Shown here piece by piece: positions 38,088-47,188 of a stretch of 64,000 bases of DNA (position 1 is the stretch's first letter; the number at the start of each line of letters is the position of its first letter). The stretch covers positions 62,001 through 126,000 of the forward strand of contig CALDSR010000004.1 of the NCBI GenBank assembly GCA_937924505.1. Reading direction: 5' to 3'. A program made the position numbers and the translations under genes. A model generated the notes under the pieces. The model ran no database searches. It worked only from the letters and a program-made list of their open reading frames with translations, and was not told where the DNA came from. This stretch comes from an uncultured Granulosicoccus sp. Lineage in GTDB: Bacteria > Pseudomonadota > Gammaproteobacteria > Granulosicoccales > Granulosicoccaceae.

Positions 38088-39365
38088 ATGGCTGACACCT
38101 TGAAACCTGTTGCTATCGTGGGTGGCTTACGTATTCCGTTTTGCCGTTCGAATTCATCTTACTCGGCAATTTCTAACCAGAAGATGCTGACGACTGTTCT
38201 CGACGGCATTGTTGAGCGCTACGAGTTGCAAGGCGTACGCCTTGGTGAGGTTAATGCCGGTGCGGTTATTACACATTCACGTGACTGGAATCTGGCTCGT
38301 GAGGCCGTGCTGGGTACCAAGCTGAGTCCAGCGACACCAGGATTGACTATGCAACAGGCCTGCGGCACTTCATTGCAAGCAGCCATGGTTGCGGGGGCAA
38401 AGATCGCTAGTGGGCAGATAGACTCGGCCATTGCAGCGGGCACGGATACTGTCAGTGATGTGCCGATCGTGTTCAACAAGAAATTTTCCAAACGACTCGT
38501 CGCACTGGGCAAGGCCCGCGATATGAAGTCAAAGCTCTCTATATTCAAAGGCTTTGGACCGAAAGAGCTCGCTCCTGTACCGCCATCTGTCAACGAACCA
38601 CGTACGCTGATGAGCATGGGGCAGCATTGTGAAATGATGGCCAAGACTTGGAATATCTCACGCGATGCGCAGGATGATCTCGCACTGAACTCTCATCTGA
38701 ACGCTGCCGCCGCTTATAACAACGGTTTTTTCGACGATTTGCTGCTGCCGTGTGAAGGCGTGGTACGCGATAACAACATGCGCCCTGATTCAACCAAGGA
38801 AGCATTGTCGGGTTTGCGAACCGCGTATGACAAGACCGACGCAGGCACTTTGACTGCTGGCAACAGTACGCCTCTAACCGACGGTGCAGCGGGTGTCTTG
38901 CTTTGTTCTGAAGAGTGGGCCAAAGAGCGGGGCTTGACGGTTCAGGCCTACCTGACACATTCGTCCACGGCAGCAGTTGATTTCGTCGGCGGTGCCGGGC
39001 TGCTGATGGCGCCGACTCTCGCTGTCAGCGACATGCTGAAAAAAGCGAACCTGACCCTGCAAGACTTCGATATCTATGAGATTCACGAGGCCTTTGCAGC
39101 CCAGGTTCTTTGCACGCTGAAAGCATGGGAAGACGATGAATATTGTCGTACCGAACTCGGACGTGATGGTGCGCTTGGCTCCATTGACCTATCAAAAATG
39201 AACCCCAAGGGCTCCAGTCTCGCCGTCGGCCATCCCTTTGCTGCAACCGGTGCACGCATAGTCGGTACACTCGCCAAACAGCTCAACGAGCGTGGCAGCG
39301 GCCGCGGCCTGATTTCTGTCTGCACCGCAGGCGGCATCGGCGTATCCGCAATCCTGGAAAAGTAA
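38088..39365 (+). CDS. fadI: Acetyl-CoA C-acyltransferase (3-ketoacyl-CoA thiolase)
   Basis: A 425-residue thiolase. The nucleophile Cys is in MQQACGTSLQAA (about residue 91), the His is in VGHPFAATGARI, and the second Cys is in VCTAGGIGVSAI near the end. Length and the start (VAIVGGLRIPFCRSN) match FadI, not the shorter FadA/AtoB types. It cleaves 3-ketoacyl-CoA with CoA. It lies 111 bases after the fadJ-like gene and probably shares its transcript. Confidence 0.93.
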   Translation: MADTLKPVAIVGGLRIPFCRSNSSYSAISNQKMLTTVLDGIVERYELQGVRLGEVNAGAVITHSRDWNLAREAVLGTKLSPATPGLTMQQACGTSLQAAMVAGAKIASGQIDSAIAAGTDTVSDVPIVFNKKFSKRLVALGKARDMKSKLSIFKGFGPKELAPVPPSVNEPRTLMSMGQHCEMMAKTWNISRDAQDDLALNSHLNAAAAYNNGFFDDLLLPCEGVVRDNNMRPDSTKEALSGLRTAYDKTDAGTLTAGNSTPLTDGAAGVLLCSEEWAKERGLTVQAYLTHSSTAAVDFVGGAGLLMAPTLAVSDMLKKANLTLQDFDIYEIHEAFAAQVLCTLKAWEDDEYCRTELGRDGALGSIDLSKMNPKGSSLAVGHPFAATGARIVGTLAKQLNERGSGRGLISVCTAGGIGVSAILEK

Positions 39366-39367
39366 TG

Positions 39368-39380
39368 GGGGTCTGACCCC
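39368..39380. repeat. 13-bp palindrome GGGGTCTGACCCC between fadI and the SIMPL gene
   Basis: A perfect inverted repeat with a single central T, three bases after the fadI stop. Such GGGGTC-x-GACCCC words are often dispersed in intergenic DNA of proteobacteria. Here it is single copy in the window as far as could be seen. It could be a REP-like element or an mRNA-end hairpin, though no T-run follows. Confidence 0.5.
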
Positions 39381-39464
39381 GGTAAGTTGTTGTTTTTGTT
39401 ATTAATGGGTTGTGAATTTGGCTGTTTTGGAGCCTTATATCGCGGTTTTCGAGGGTCAATGCAC

Positions 39465-40190
39465 ATGAATAAGCGTCGTTGTTTGGCGACCAGATCGTTT
39501 ATTTGCCTTGCGCTGGTGTTTTTTGGCCCGGTAGTGAGCATTGCAAGCGATGACGACGGTGCCAGCACCTTGTATGAAGTCTTCAGTTTGCGTGCATCTG
39601 CCAGTGCTGATATCGACAACGACAGGATGACAGCGACACTTGCGGTGCAGGCTGAGGACAAGGATGCAGCTCAGCTTGCCAATCGGGTCAATGCGTCGAT
39701 GTCTTGGGCTGTGAACCAGTTGCGCCCTTTTGCAACTCTCGAAACGAAGACTCGCGACTATCAGACATTCCCACGTTATGACACAAGCCAGTCCAGGCGA
39801 CTGATCGGATGGCGGGCTACTCAGACGCTTGAAATCACGACCAACGATTTCAAAGCAGCAGGAAAGGCTATTCAACTATTACAAGAACGCCTGCAAGTGC
39901 AAGGTATTCGACTCAGCGCCAAAGAAGAAACCCGCAAGTTGGCGATTGATCGCTTGATCAACCAAGCGCTCAATGCCTTCAAACAAAGAGCGAGGCTGAT
40001 TCAAACAAATATGGGGTCACCGGGGTATCGCATCATCGATGTGAATATTCAAACGGACAACAACCGAGCGCATATCAATAGTCATGATGGAGTTGACATG
40101 CTGCGCTCGAGTGTCGCGAAAGCGCCAGTTATTGAAGCCGGTAGTAGCAGTGTGTCGGTTCAGGTGTCCGGGCGTATTCAGCTTGATTGA
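39465..40190 (+). CDS. SIMPL-domain (DUF541) exported protein
   Basis: A 241-residue protein. The start at ATG 39465 (MNKRRC) is chosen because GAGGG at 39451-39455 lies nine bases before it; ATG 39459 is too close. A signal peptide follows (LATRSFICLALVFFGPVVSIAS). The SIMPL pattern is visible: ASASADIDNDRMTATLAVQAEDKDAAQLANRVN, TRDYQTFPRYD and QTLEITTNDF, with the C-terminal VSGRIQL strand. Such periplasmic proteins oligomerise and have a poorly known role. Confidence 0.85.
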   Translation: MNKRRCLATRSFICLALVFFGPVVSIASDDDGASTLYEVFSLRASASADIDNDRMTATLAVQAEDKDAAQLANRVNASMSWAVNQLRPFATLETKTRDYQTFPRYDTSQSRRLIGWRATQTLEITTNDFKAAGKAIQLLQERLQVQGIRLSAKEETRKLAIDRLINQALNAFKQRARLIQTNMGSPGYRIIDVNIQTDNNRAHINSHDGVDMLRSSVAKAPVIEAGSSSVSVQVSGRIQLD

Positions 40191-40221
40191 TCGGCAATCG
40201 CCAAAAAGGTACAAAAGACGT

Positions 40222-40668
40222 ATGTCAGAGCATCGCGAATTCATGCAGGCTGCTATCGAAGAAGCTCGTAAAGGGCGTGCAGCGGGTGGTATCCCGATTG
40301 GCTCCGTGCTGGTAGTCGATGGCAAGATCATCGGACGCGGGCACAATCAGCGTGTACAAAAAGGTAGCTCGATACGCCATGCCGAGATGGATTGCCTTGA
40401 AGAAACTGGCCGCTTGCCAGCGAGCACCTATCAGCGTGCCATTTTGTATTCAACCTTGTCGCCATGCGATATGTGTAGCGGCGCGGTTTTGCTCTACGGT
40501 ATCCCGCATGTCGTAATTGGTGAAAACAAGACTTTTCAAGGCCCGGAAGACTATGTGCGTAGCCGTGGTGTGAAAGTTGAAGTGCTGGATGATGCAGAGT
40601 GCGTCACATTAATGGAGGAGTTCATCAGCGCTGAGCCGGCGCTTTGGAATGAAGATATAGGTGAGTAG
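40222..40668 (+). CDS. Zinc nucleoside/cytosine deaminase (Fcy1-like CDA fold)
   Basis: A 148-residue deaminase starting at ATG 40222 (MSEHREF). The zinc site is complete: H53 and catalytic E55 in RHAEMDCLE, and C82 and C85 in SPCDMCSGA. The ending GENKTFQGPEDYVRSRGVKVEVLDD matches yeast-type cytosine deaminase and its bacterial relatives rather than TadA, which lacks it. It would deaminate cytosine or a related base. The 31-base gap from the SIMPL gene suggests the same transcript; substrate identity is not certain. Confidence 0.88.
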   Translation: MSEHREFMQAAIEEARKGRAAGGIPIGSVLVVDGKIIGRGHNQRVQKGSSIRHAEMDCLEETGRLPASTYQRAILYSTLSPCDMCSGAVLLYGIPHVVIGENKTFQGPEDYVRSRGVKVEVLDDAECVTLMEEFISAEPALWNEDIGE

Positions 40669-40849
40669 TTTTCAGCCGCCAGCACTGAACCGTTATCAAA
40701 CCAATCTAGCCGAGCGACGCTTCGGTATGAACTGCGGCGACCAACATGACGAAAAAATCGCCATCGCACTAAAGATGGATGTGTCAAGAACCGGATTACC
40801 GGGTACCATTTTGGCGTAATATTCCGGATATCAATTCGAGGGGAATTCC

Positions 40850-41599
40850 ATGAAAATTATCGTAGGTGTCAAACGCGTGCTTGACTACAACGTCAAAGCT
40901 CGCGTCAAGGCGGACAAATCCGGCATTGAGCTCGCGAACGTCAAGATGTCGATGAACCCGTTTGACGAAATCGCGGTCGAAGAATCCCTTCGTATCAAGG
41001 AAGCAGGCAACGCGGATGAGGTTATCGCGGTATCCATTGGGCCCAGTCAGAGCCAGGAGACCATTCGAACAGCACTTGCCATGGGTGCTGACCGAGGGAT
41101 TCTGCTCGAGACTGACGAACTGCTGGAACCGTTGGCTATCGCCAAGCTCTTCAAGCACATTGTTGAAAAAGAAGAGCCGGGTCTTGTAATTCTTGGAAAG
41201 CAAGCCATCGATGATGATGCGAATCAGACTGGCCAGATGTTGTCTGTACTCACTGGTATGCCGCAAGCGACCTTTGCATCAAAGGTTGAACTTGATGGCG
41301 ATTCGTTAAAAGTGACTCGTGAAGTGGATGCAGGCCTTGAATCGATCAAGGTTGAAATGCCAGCGATAGTCACAACTGATCTGCGTCTGAACGAGCCACG
41401 CTACGCGAAGCTGCCCAATATCATGAAGGCAAAGAAAAAGCCTCTGGAAATTACACCGGTTGCCGAGACAGGTGTTGATGTGTCTAGTGGATTGTCAGTC
41501 GTTGAGGTCAATGAGCCGCCGCAACGTGAAGCGGGCATTATTGTCAATAGTGTTGCTGAGCTGGTGGAAAAGCTGCGCAACGAAGCCAAAGTCATCTGA
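40850..41599 (+). CDS. etfB: Electron transfer flavoprotein beta subunit
   Basis: A 249-residue protein with the ETF-beta start [19 protein letters not shown] and the [21 protein letters not shown] signature, then [16 protein letters not shown] (AMP/FAD contacts) and [28 protein letters not shown], the docking loop. A GAGGGGAATTCC ribosome-binding site precedes the ATG. It pairs with EtfA, 25 bases downstream, and passes electrons from acyl-CoA dehydrogenases to ETF:quinone oxidoreductase. Confidence 0.96.
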   Translation: MKIIVGVKRVLDYNVKARVKADKSGIELANVKMSMNPFDEIAVEESLRIKEAGNADEVIAVSIGPSQSQETIRTALAMGADRGILLETDELLEPLAIAKLFKHIVEKEEPGLVILGKQAIDDDANQTGQMLSVLTGMPQATFASKVELDGDSLKVTREVDAGLESIKVEMPAIVTTDLRLNEPRYAKLPNIMKAKKKPLEITPVAETGVDVSSGLSVVEVNEPPQREAGIIVNSVAELVEKLRNEAKVI

Positions 41600-41624
41600 T
41601 CGGTCAATTTAAGAGGATATATCT

Positions 41625-42560
41625 ATGAGCATTCTTATTCTGGCTGAACACGAGGGCGGTGCGCTTCGACCAGCCACACTTAACGTTGTCACTGCAGCCA
41701 AAGAAATCGGTGGTGACGTCCATGTACTTGTCGCTGGCAAAGATGCCGCAGCAGTGGCTGACAAGGCCGCCAAAGTTGCAGGCGTTGACAAGGTGCTGCT
41801 GGCAGATGATGCTGCTTATGAGCATGAATTGGCTGAAAATCTGTCAGCATTGGTTGTCAAACACTCCGGTGATTATTCACATCTACTCTTTGCCGCGACC
41901 GCAGCTGGCAAGAACGTGATGCCACGCGTGGCAGCCTTGCTTGATGTGTCTGCGGTTTCGGACATCATTGCGGTGAAAAGTGACGACACCTTTGTGCGTC
42001 CGATTTATGCAGGCAACGCTCTGGCAACTGTCAAGAGTAGTGACAAGGTAAAAGTGATTGGCGTCCGAACGACGTCGTTTGAGTCTGCTAGTGACGAGGG
42101 CGGCAGTGCTTCGGTTGATGCAGTTGATTCTGCCGAGATCAGCGCCAAGGTCTCGTTCGTCGGACAGGAGCTGTCTTCATCGGATCGGCCAGAACTCACG
42201 AGCGCGGGTATCGTCATATCAGGTGGTCGTGGCATGCAGAATGGTGAGAATTTCGCGATGCTGGACGAGATAGCCGAGAAGCTGAACGCTGCCGTAGGAG
42301 CATCACGAGCCGCTGTTGATGCGGGCTTTGTCCCTAATGAATATCAAGTGGGTCAGACAGGCAAAGTGGTTGCGCCTGATTTGTACATTGCGGTCGGGAT
42401 TTCCGGCGCCATCCAGCACCTGGCCGGCATGAAGGACAGCAAAGTCATTGTTGCCATCAACAAGGACGAAGAAGCCCCGATCTTCCAAGTGGCAGACTAC
42501 GGTCTGGTTGCTGACTTGTTTGATGCAGTGCCAGAGTTGTCAAAGGCTCTGTCGGATTAG
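41625..42560 (+). CDS. etfA: Electron transfer flavoprotein alpha subunit
   Basis: A 311-residue protein. The C-terminal FAD domain carries [37 protein letters not shown], the [16 protein letters not shown] segment and [21 protein letters not shown], all characteristic of EtfA. An AAGAGGA ribosome-binding site precedes the ATG. It follows etfB and precedes an acyl-CoA dehydrogenase gene after a 152-base gap that may hold a promoter. Confidence 0.96.
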   Translation: MSILILAEHEGGALRPATLNVVTAAKEIGGDVHVLVAGKDAAAVADKAAKVAGVDKVLLADDAAYEHELAENLSALVVKHSGDYSHLLFAATAAGKNVMPRVAALLDVSAVSDIIAVKSDDTFVRPIYAGNALATVKSSDKVKVIGVRTTSFESASDEGGSASVDAVDSAEISAKVSFVGQELSSSDRPELTSAGIVISGGRGMQNGENFAMLDEIAEKLNAAVGASRAAVDAGFVPNEYQVGQTGKVVAPDLYIAVGISGAIQHLAGMKDSKVIVAINKDEEAPIFQVADYGLVADLFDAVPELSKALSD

Positions 42561-42712
42561 CGGGCAGTTATAAGCCGCTGTCGACGCCTCTACCGTGGGG
42601 CGTCGGCCGTGGCGCTCGGTGAGTAGCGTTTTCGGTCTGGTAGCGTCATAATCGAGCTACATGTCGTCGGTTCAGGCGATGTTTATTTTTCGGAATACGG
42701 GATGTTTCTACG

Positions 42713-44497
42713 ATGACTTACACCGCACCTGTCAAAGACATTGCCTTTGTCTTGAATCATGTAATCGGCATTGCCGATATCGCAAAGCTTGAAGGATTCG
42801 AAGAGGCCACCCCGGAGCTGGTCGAAGCCATACTTGATGAATCAGGCAAATTCACTGGCGAGGTTTTAGCGCCGCTCAACGTGATTGGCGATCAGCAAGG
42901 TAGCAAGTGGGACAACGGTAAAGTCGACACGCCTGAGGGCTGGAAAGAAGCCTATCAACAATTTATCGAAAACGGTTGGGGCAGCTTGTCCTTTCCGGTC
43001 GAGTTCGGTGGTCAGGGATTGCCAATGACAGTATCCGCGGCCGTTCAGGAAATGTGGCACAGCGCGAACATGTCGTTCGGACTTTGTCCTTTGTTGACGC
43101 AAGGTGCGGTCGATGCCATTGTCCATCATGCATCTGATGAACTGAAAGCTCAGTATTTGCCGAGTATGGTTGAAGGCTCGTGGTCTGGCACGATGAACCT
43201 GACAGAGCCGCAAGCCGGTTCGGACCTCGCGGCAGTACGTACAAAGGCGACGCCTGCCGGTGATCACTACCTGATAAAAGGTCAGAAGATATACATCACT
43301 TACGGCGAACACGACATGACCGACAACATCATTCATCTGGTGCTTGCGCGGTTGCCGGATGCACCTCCAGGTGTCAAGGGTATATCTCTGTTTATCGTGC
43401 CGAAATTCCTGATCAACGAAGATGGATCATTGGGTGAACACAACGACCTGAGCTGTGTGTCTATTGAGCATAAGCTTGGTATTCATGGCAGCCCGACTTG
43501 TGTCATGTCATTTGGCGACAACGACGGCGCCATTGGTTATCTCGTTGGCAAAGAACATCACGGACTTTCCTACATGTTCACAATGATGAATCAGGCACGG
43601 CATGCGGTTGGTGTAGAGGGATACGGGATATCTGAGCGTGCTTATCAACAGGCACTGCAGTACGCCAAGGATCGAAAGCAGGGCAAGACATTACTCGGCA
43701 AGTCTGAAGACGATCAAGGCATCGTCAACCATCCAGATGTGCGACGTATCTTGATGACGATGCGTTCAAGTATCGAGGCGATGCGAGGGCTTGGTCTCGA
43801 ATGCGCTGCAGCCTTTGACCATGCTGGCAAACATCCGGATGCTGAGGTTCGCGAGAGAATGCAACGTCGTGGAGAACTTCTGACACCGCTGGTCAAGGGC
43901 TGGTCGACAGAGCTGGGAGTCGAGCTCTGTTCACTAGGCGTACAGGTACACGGTGGAATGGGCTTCATCGAAGAGACAGGCGCTGCACAGTATCTACGTG
44001 ATTCTCGGATTGCGCCGATTTATGAGGGCACCACTGCTATCCAGGCCAACGACCTGATCGGACGCAAGACGTCACGTGATGGAGGTAAAGGGATGAGCGA
44101 ATTGATGGCTGACATGAAAGAGACGCTCGGCGAGATAACGTCTTCGGACGCCTTGGATATGAAGGCAATTGCCAATCGAATGGCTCCGGCCATTGCAGCA
44201 GCTGAGTCGGCGAATGAATGGTTGTTGGGGCAGAACGACGCCACTTTGCCGTCGGCGACATCGGTTGAATTTCTGATGATGCATGGCCGACTGGCAGGTG
44301 CTTGGATGATCGCACGTTCAGCGCTTGCGGCTGTTGCATTGAAAAATGAGGAAGGTGCAGATCATGATTATCTCGATGCACGAATCACGTTGGCACGATA
44401 CTACGCCGAGCGCGTTTTACCATTGGTTGAAGCCAGCGCGGTAATCATTAGTGATGGGGCCGAGAGCACCATTGCTCTGGATGTCGCTCAGCTATAG
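42713..44497 (+). CDS. Acyl-CoA dehydrogenase, long (about 590-residue) type
   Basis: A 594-residue flavoenzyme. It has GSLSFPVEFGGQGLP, the FAD-contact MNLTEPQAGSDLAAVRT, KIYITYGEHD, MNQARHAVGVEG and the catalytic-Glu segment APIYEGTTAIQANDLIGRK, followed by a C-terminal extension of about 150 residues. That size and the extension place it in the group that includes the DmdC/FadE-related dehydrogenases. It feeds electrons to the adjacent ETF. A role in DMSP degradation (methylmercaptopropionyl-CoA) is possible but not shown. Confidence 0.93.
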   Translation: MTYTAPVKDIAFVLNHVIGIADIAKLEGFEEATPELVEAILDESGKFTGEVLAPLNVIGDQQGSKWDNGKVDTPEGWKEAYQQFIENGWGSLSFPVEFGGQGLPMTVSAAVQEMWHSANMSFGLCPLLTQGAVDAIVHHASDELKAQYLPSMVEGSWSGTMNLTEPQAGSDLAAVRTKATPAGDHYLIKGQKIYITYGEHDMTDNIIHLVLARLPDAPPGVKGISLFIVPKFLINEDGSLGEHNDLSCVSIEHKLGIHGSPTCVMSFGDNDGAIGYLVGKEHHGLSYMFTMMNQARHAVGVEGYGISERAYQQALQYAKDRKQGKTLLGKSEDDQGIVNHPDVRRILMTMRSSIEAMRGLGLECAAAFDHAGKHPDAEVRERMQRRGELLTPLVKGWSTELGVELCSLGVQVHGGMGFIEETGAAQYLRDSRIAPIYEGTTAIQANDLIGRKTSRDGGKGMSELMADMKETLGEITSSDALDMKAIANRMAPAIAAAESANEWLLGQNDATLPSATSVEFLMMHGRLAGAWMIARSALAAVALKNEEGADHDYLDARITLARYYAERVLPLVEASAVIISDGAESTIALDVAQL

Positions 44498-44595
44498 CTT
44501 CCAGCTGAAGCGCCCAATGATCGTAGCCAAGTACTGCCACCAGGATAGTGCGTGCAAACCATATGAAAAAGTGCGACGTGTATCAGCAGCGGCCA

Positions 44596-45564
44596 TCAGC
44601 TTGATTGCCACTGAGGGTTCCTGTCCTTGTCGACCAGCACAGCTCGCACACCTTCTATGAAATCTGGATGAAAGGCTGCCTCCATCGAGGCGGCCTTTTC
44701 GTGTTTCTGGCAATCTTCGAGTGAGAGGCCTTGTGTATCGGCGAACAAGGTTAACGTCGTTGCGATGGAGTAGGGGGAGGCTTCGTCCAGCAGCTTGAGC
44801 ATCAACGCGGCGTCTTCATTACTGGGTAGAGCTTGCCGCAAAGCGGCTCGAATTTCACCGACAGACTGATGTGAAAACCAGCGGGATCGGTGTTCCAGTA
44901 GTTGCAGGAACTCAGGATTACTGCGTGTTTCTGACAGCTTTTCGATAACAGTGCTGACGGCTACTGCATCGGAATTTTCAAGCTCAAGTAGCAAGGTCTC
45001 CAGATGTTTCGAGTCGATGAAGTGCGTTCCAAGGCCGACCAAAACGGTCTCATCACCGCGAACGGGCGCGGCTGTGATGGCAAGCCAACGACCTGCATTT
45101 GCGACGAGGGCGGGCAGGAAGAAACTACCACCGACATCGGGGAAAAAACCGATGCGTGTTTCTGGCATTGCCATTACTGCACGTTCAGTAACAATACGAT
45201 GACTACCATGTACCGACAAACCCAAACCACCACCCATGGCTACACCATCAATTATAGCGATGAAGGGTTTGCTGCATTTGGCAATGGCGAGATTCAAGGC
45301 GTATTCTTTTTCAAAGAAGGAGTCGATCGCCGCGACATCGCTGTTTAGCGACAATTCTCGAATACGTTTCATATTTCCTCCAGCACAAAAGGCACGTGAT
45401 GAGCTGGAGTTGATTACCACCGCCTCGACGCTATCATCCGCTTCAAAGCGTTGCAGACCTTCGGCGAGCTCATCTATCATGGATTCGGTCAAGGCGTTCA
45501 ATGTCTCGGGCTTGTTCAGTGTCAGGTACCCGATGCGTCTGCGTTGATGGGATTTGATGTCCAT
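44596..45564 (-). CDS. 3-hydroxyisobutyryl-CoA hydrolase-like enoyl-CoA hydratase/isomerase family protein
   Basis: A 322-residue crotonase-fold protein. It has FCAGGNMKRI for the oxyanion hole, GVAMGGGLGLSVHGSHRIVTE and MPETRIGFFPDVGGSFFLPAL. The PETRIGFFPDVG and S-x-H-G patterns are those of 3-hydroxyisobutyryl-CoA hydrolase, an enzyme of valine catabolism, rather than plain hydratases. It is somewhat shorter than the usual 350-385 residues. It is convergent with the acyl-CoA dehydrogenase gene, and the 98-base gap shows only a weak GCTTC/GAAGC hairpin. Confidence 0.85.
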   Translation of the reverse strand: MDIKSHQRRRIGYLTLNKPETLNALTESMIDELAEGLQRFEADDSVEAVVINSSSSRAFCAGGNMKRIRELSLNSDVAAIDSFFEKEYALNLAIAKCSKPFIAIIDGVAMGGGLGLSVHGSHRIVTERAVMAMPETRIGFFPDVGGSFFLPALVANAGRWLAITAAPVRGDETVLVGLGTHFIDSKHLETLLLELENSDAVAVSTVIEKLSETRSNPEFLQLLEHRSRWFSHQSVGEIRAALRQALPSNEDAALMLKLLDEASPYSIATTLTLFADTQGLSLEDCQKHEKAASMEAAFHPDFIEGVRAVLVDKDRNPQWQSS

Positions 45565-45654
45565 GGAATGTATCGTTTGATTTTGTTAACTTAGAGTTCT
45601 AGTTCAGCTACCGTGATTCTGGAGTGAGCTGGATGTTTGAATCCGTCGGCGCGA

Positions 45655-46011
45655 TTATTCGCTTGAGTCTTCGATTGCCATTCTTTCCGTGGATCCGATA
45701 TCGAAATCGATCGCGGAGATAATAGCTGCCAGATCCAGTGGTCCATATACATGAGGAAACAGTTCGCTGCCACCAACGGTATTCTCCCGAATCAACGCCG
45801 CTGTCAATTTATCCGGTTCGATCATCAACAGAGTCAGGTCATCGACTCCTTCGTAGTATCGTTGCACGACACCTGCGAGTTGTTGGCTTTCACAACAGTG
45901 AATGAACGATTCCGATTCGAGTGACGCACACCGGTAACTCTCTCCGTCATGCTTGGCCTGCAGCCAGTCACGTGTATTGGCAATGTGGAAGATTGCTGAC
46001 GAGGCACTCAT
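45655..46011 (-). CDS. DUF952 family protein
   Basis: A 118-residue protein with the DUF952 pattern: IFHIANTRDW at the start, Y-x-C-x-SLESESFIHCC, the Q-x-AGVVQRYYEG stretch, LLMIEPDKL and FPHVYGPLDLAAII. It is cytoplasmic and of unknown biochemical function, perhaps related to ADP-ribosyl-type folds. It is divergent from the enoyl-CoA hydratase gene. Confidence 0.9.
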   Translation of the reverse strand: MSASSAIFHIANTRDWLQAKHDGESYRCASLESESFIHCCESQQLAGVVQRYYEGVDDLTLLMIEPDKLTAALIRENTVGGSELFPHVYGPLDLAAIISAIDFDIGSTERMAIEDSSE

Positions 46012-46118
46012 GAATTCTGGCGGACCTACCTATGAAAAGGGCATGCTACCAGAGCCTACTTGACGAGGTGTGCCTGCCCTGTGAGGATGGCCGGAACTTA
46101 TTGATGGAATTACCGCCA

Positions 46119-46889
46119 ATGGCTTATCAAACTCTCAAGACCTCTATCACGAATCGCGTGGCTACCTTGACCTTGGACAGAGCTGATGCAATGAACGCAT
46201 TGAATGCCGAGATGCTTGATGAGGTAGCGGCGGTATTTGCAGAATGGGAGACCGATGACGAGGTCCGAGTGATTGTATTAACGGGATCTGACAAGGCTTT
46301 CGCCGCTGGGGCCGATATCAAGGAAATGCTTGATGTTGATTACCTCGATGCCTTGAAAGATGATTTTCTGGGCGGTTGGAATTGCGTTGCACAGTGCCGA
46401 AAACCCAAGATTGCGGCCGTAGCCGGTTATGCGCTTGGCGGTGGCTGCGAAGTCGCGATGATGTGCGATTTCATCCTCGCGGCTGACAACGCCCGATTTG
46501 GTCAACCGGAAATTCGCATTGGCACCATGCCAGGGCTTGGTGGAACACAGCGTCTTACTCGACTTGTTGGTGTTGCCAAAGCCATGGAGATGTGTCTGAC
46601 GGGGCGTATGATGGATGCACAAGAAGCAGAGCGAAGTGGCCTTGTGTCGCGTGTTATACCGCTCGCTGAATTCCGTCAAGAAACTCAGACAGTGGCGGAA
46701 TCCATTGCGCAATTTTCTGCCAGTGCAGTTTATCTGGCCAGAGAGTCAGTTCTAGCTTCGGCGAACATGACACTTGAACAAGGACTTGCTTCCGAACGCC
46801 GTGCTTTCTTGTCCTTGTTCGGGACCGACGATCAGCGTGAAGGCATGTCCGCGTTTGTTGAAAAACGCGATGCAGACTTTTCGCGCTGA
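46119..46889 (+). CDS. Enoyl-CoA hydratase
   Basis: A 256-residue crotonase if started at ATG 46119 (MAYQTLKTS), which fits the canonical N-terminus; in-frame ATGs at 46104 and 46032 add a non-conserved extension. The oxyanion hole is AFAAGADIKEM and the catalytic Glu pair lies in ALGGGCEVAMMCD and GQPEIRIGTMPGLGGTQRL. The C-terminus ends FVEKRDADF. It hydrates 2-enoyl-CoA. It could act in fatty-acid or valine breakdown with its neighbours. Confidence 0.92.
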   Translation: MAYQTLKTSITNRVATLTLDRADAMNALNAEMLDEVAAVFAEWETDDEVRVIVLTGSDKAFAAGADIKEMLDVDYLDALKDDFLGGWNCVAQCRKPKIAAVAGYALGGGCEVAMMCDFILAADNARFGQPEIRIGTMPGLGGTQRLTRLVGVAKAMEMCLTGRMMDAQEAERSGLVSRVIPLAEFRQETQTVAESIAQFSASAVYLARESVLASANMTLEQGLASERRAFLSLFGTDDQREGMSAFVEKRDADFSR

Positions 46890-47188
46890 GGCGGCGTTTG
46901 TGGCGGCGTTCGGGGCGCGATCCTTTCAAGTTACTTGATTTGCGGTGGGTGATCGCGACTGACGGCAATGCGAGCAACCCATAAATACTCAATATCGGAA
47001 TCAGGATATTGCGGAAAAAGGGTGCTCGAATCTCAATCCCCAGCGTCAACGATAGCAACGTCGGCGGTTAGATATTTCGCTAAGCGGAGCGGTTGACGGG
47101 CCGTCTATTGTCATCGCAACCCACAAGGAATTCATAAGAGCATGGTGTGCGCTCATATCTGAATGCCTTGTAGGTGCGACGCACTTTT
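46890..47188. other. Intergenic region, no gene seen
   Basis: A 299-base gap between the rightward hydratase and the leftward transporter operon. It contains no credible coding frame. A loose inverted repeat CGTCAAC/GTTGACG (about 47043 and 47090) is the only structure noticed; no poly-T terminator was found. Confidence 0.4.

Noticed and set aside
44498..44595. Terminator between convergent acyl-CoA dehydrogenase and hydrolase genes
   Set aside because: Only a 5-bp GCTTC/GAAGC hairpin without a T-run.
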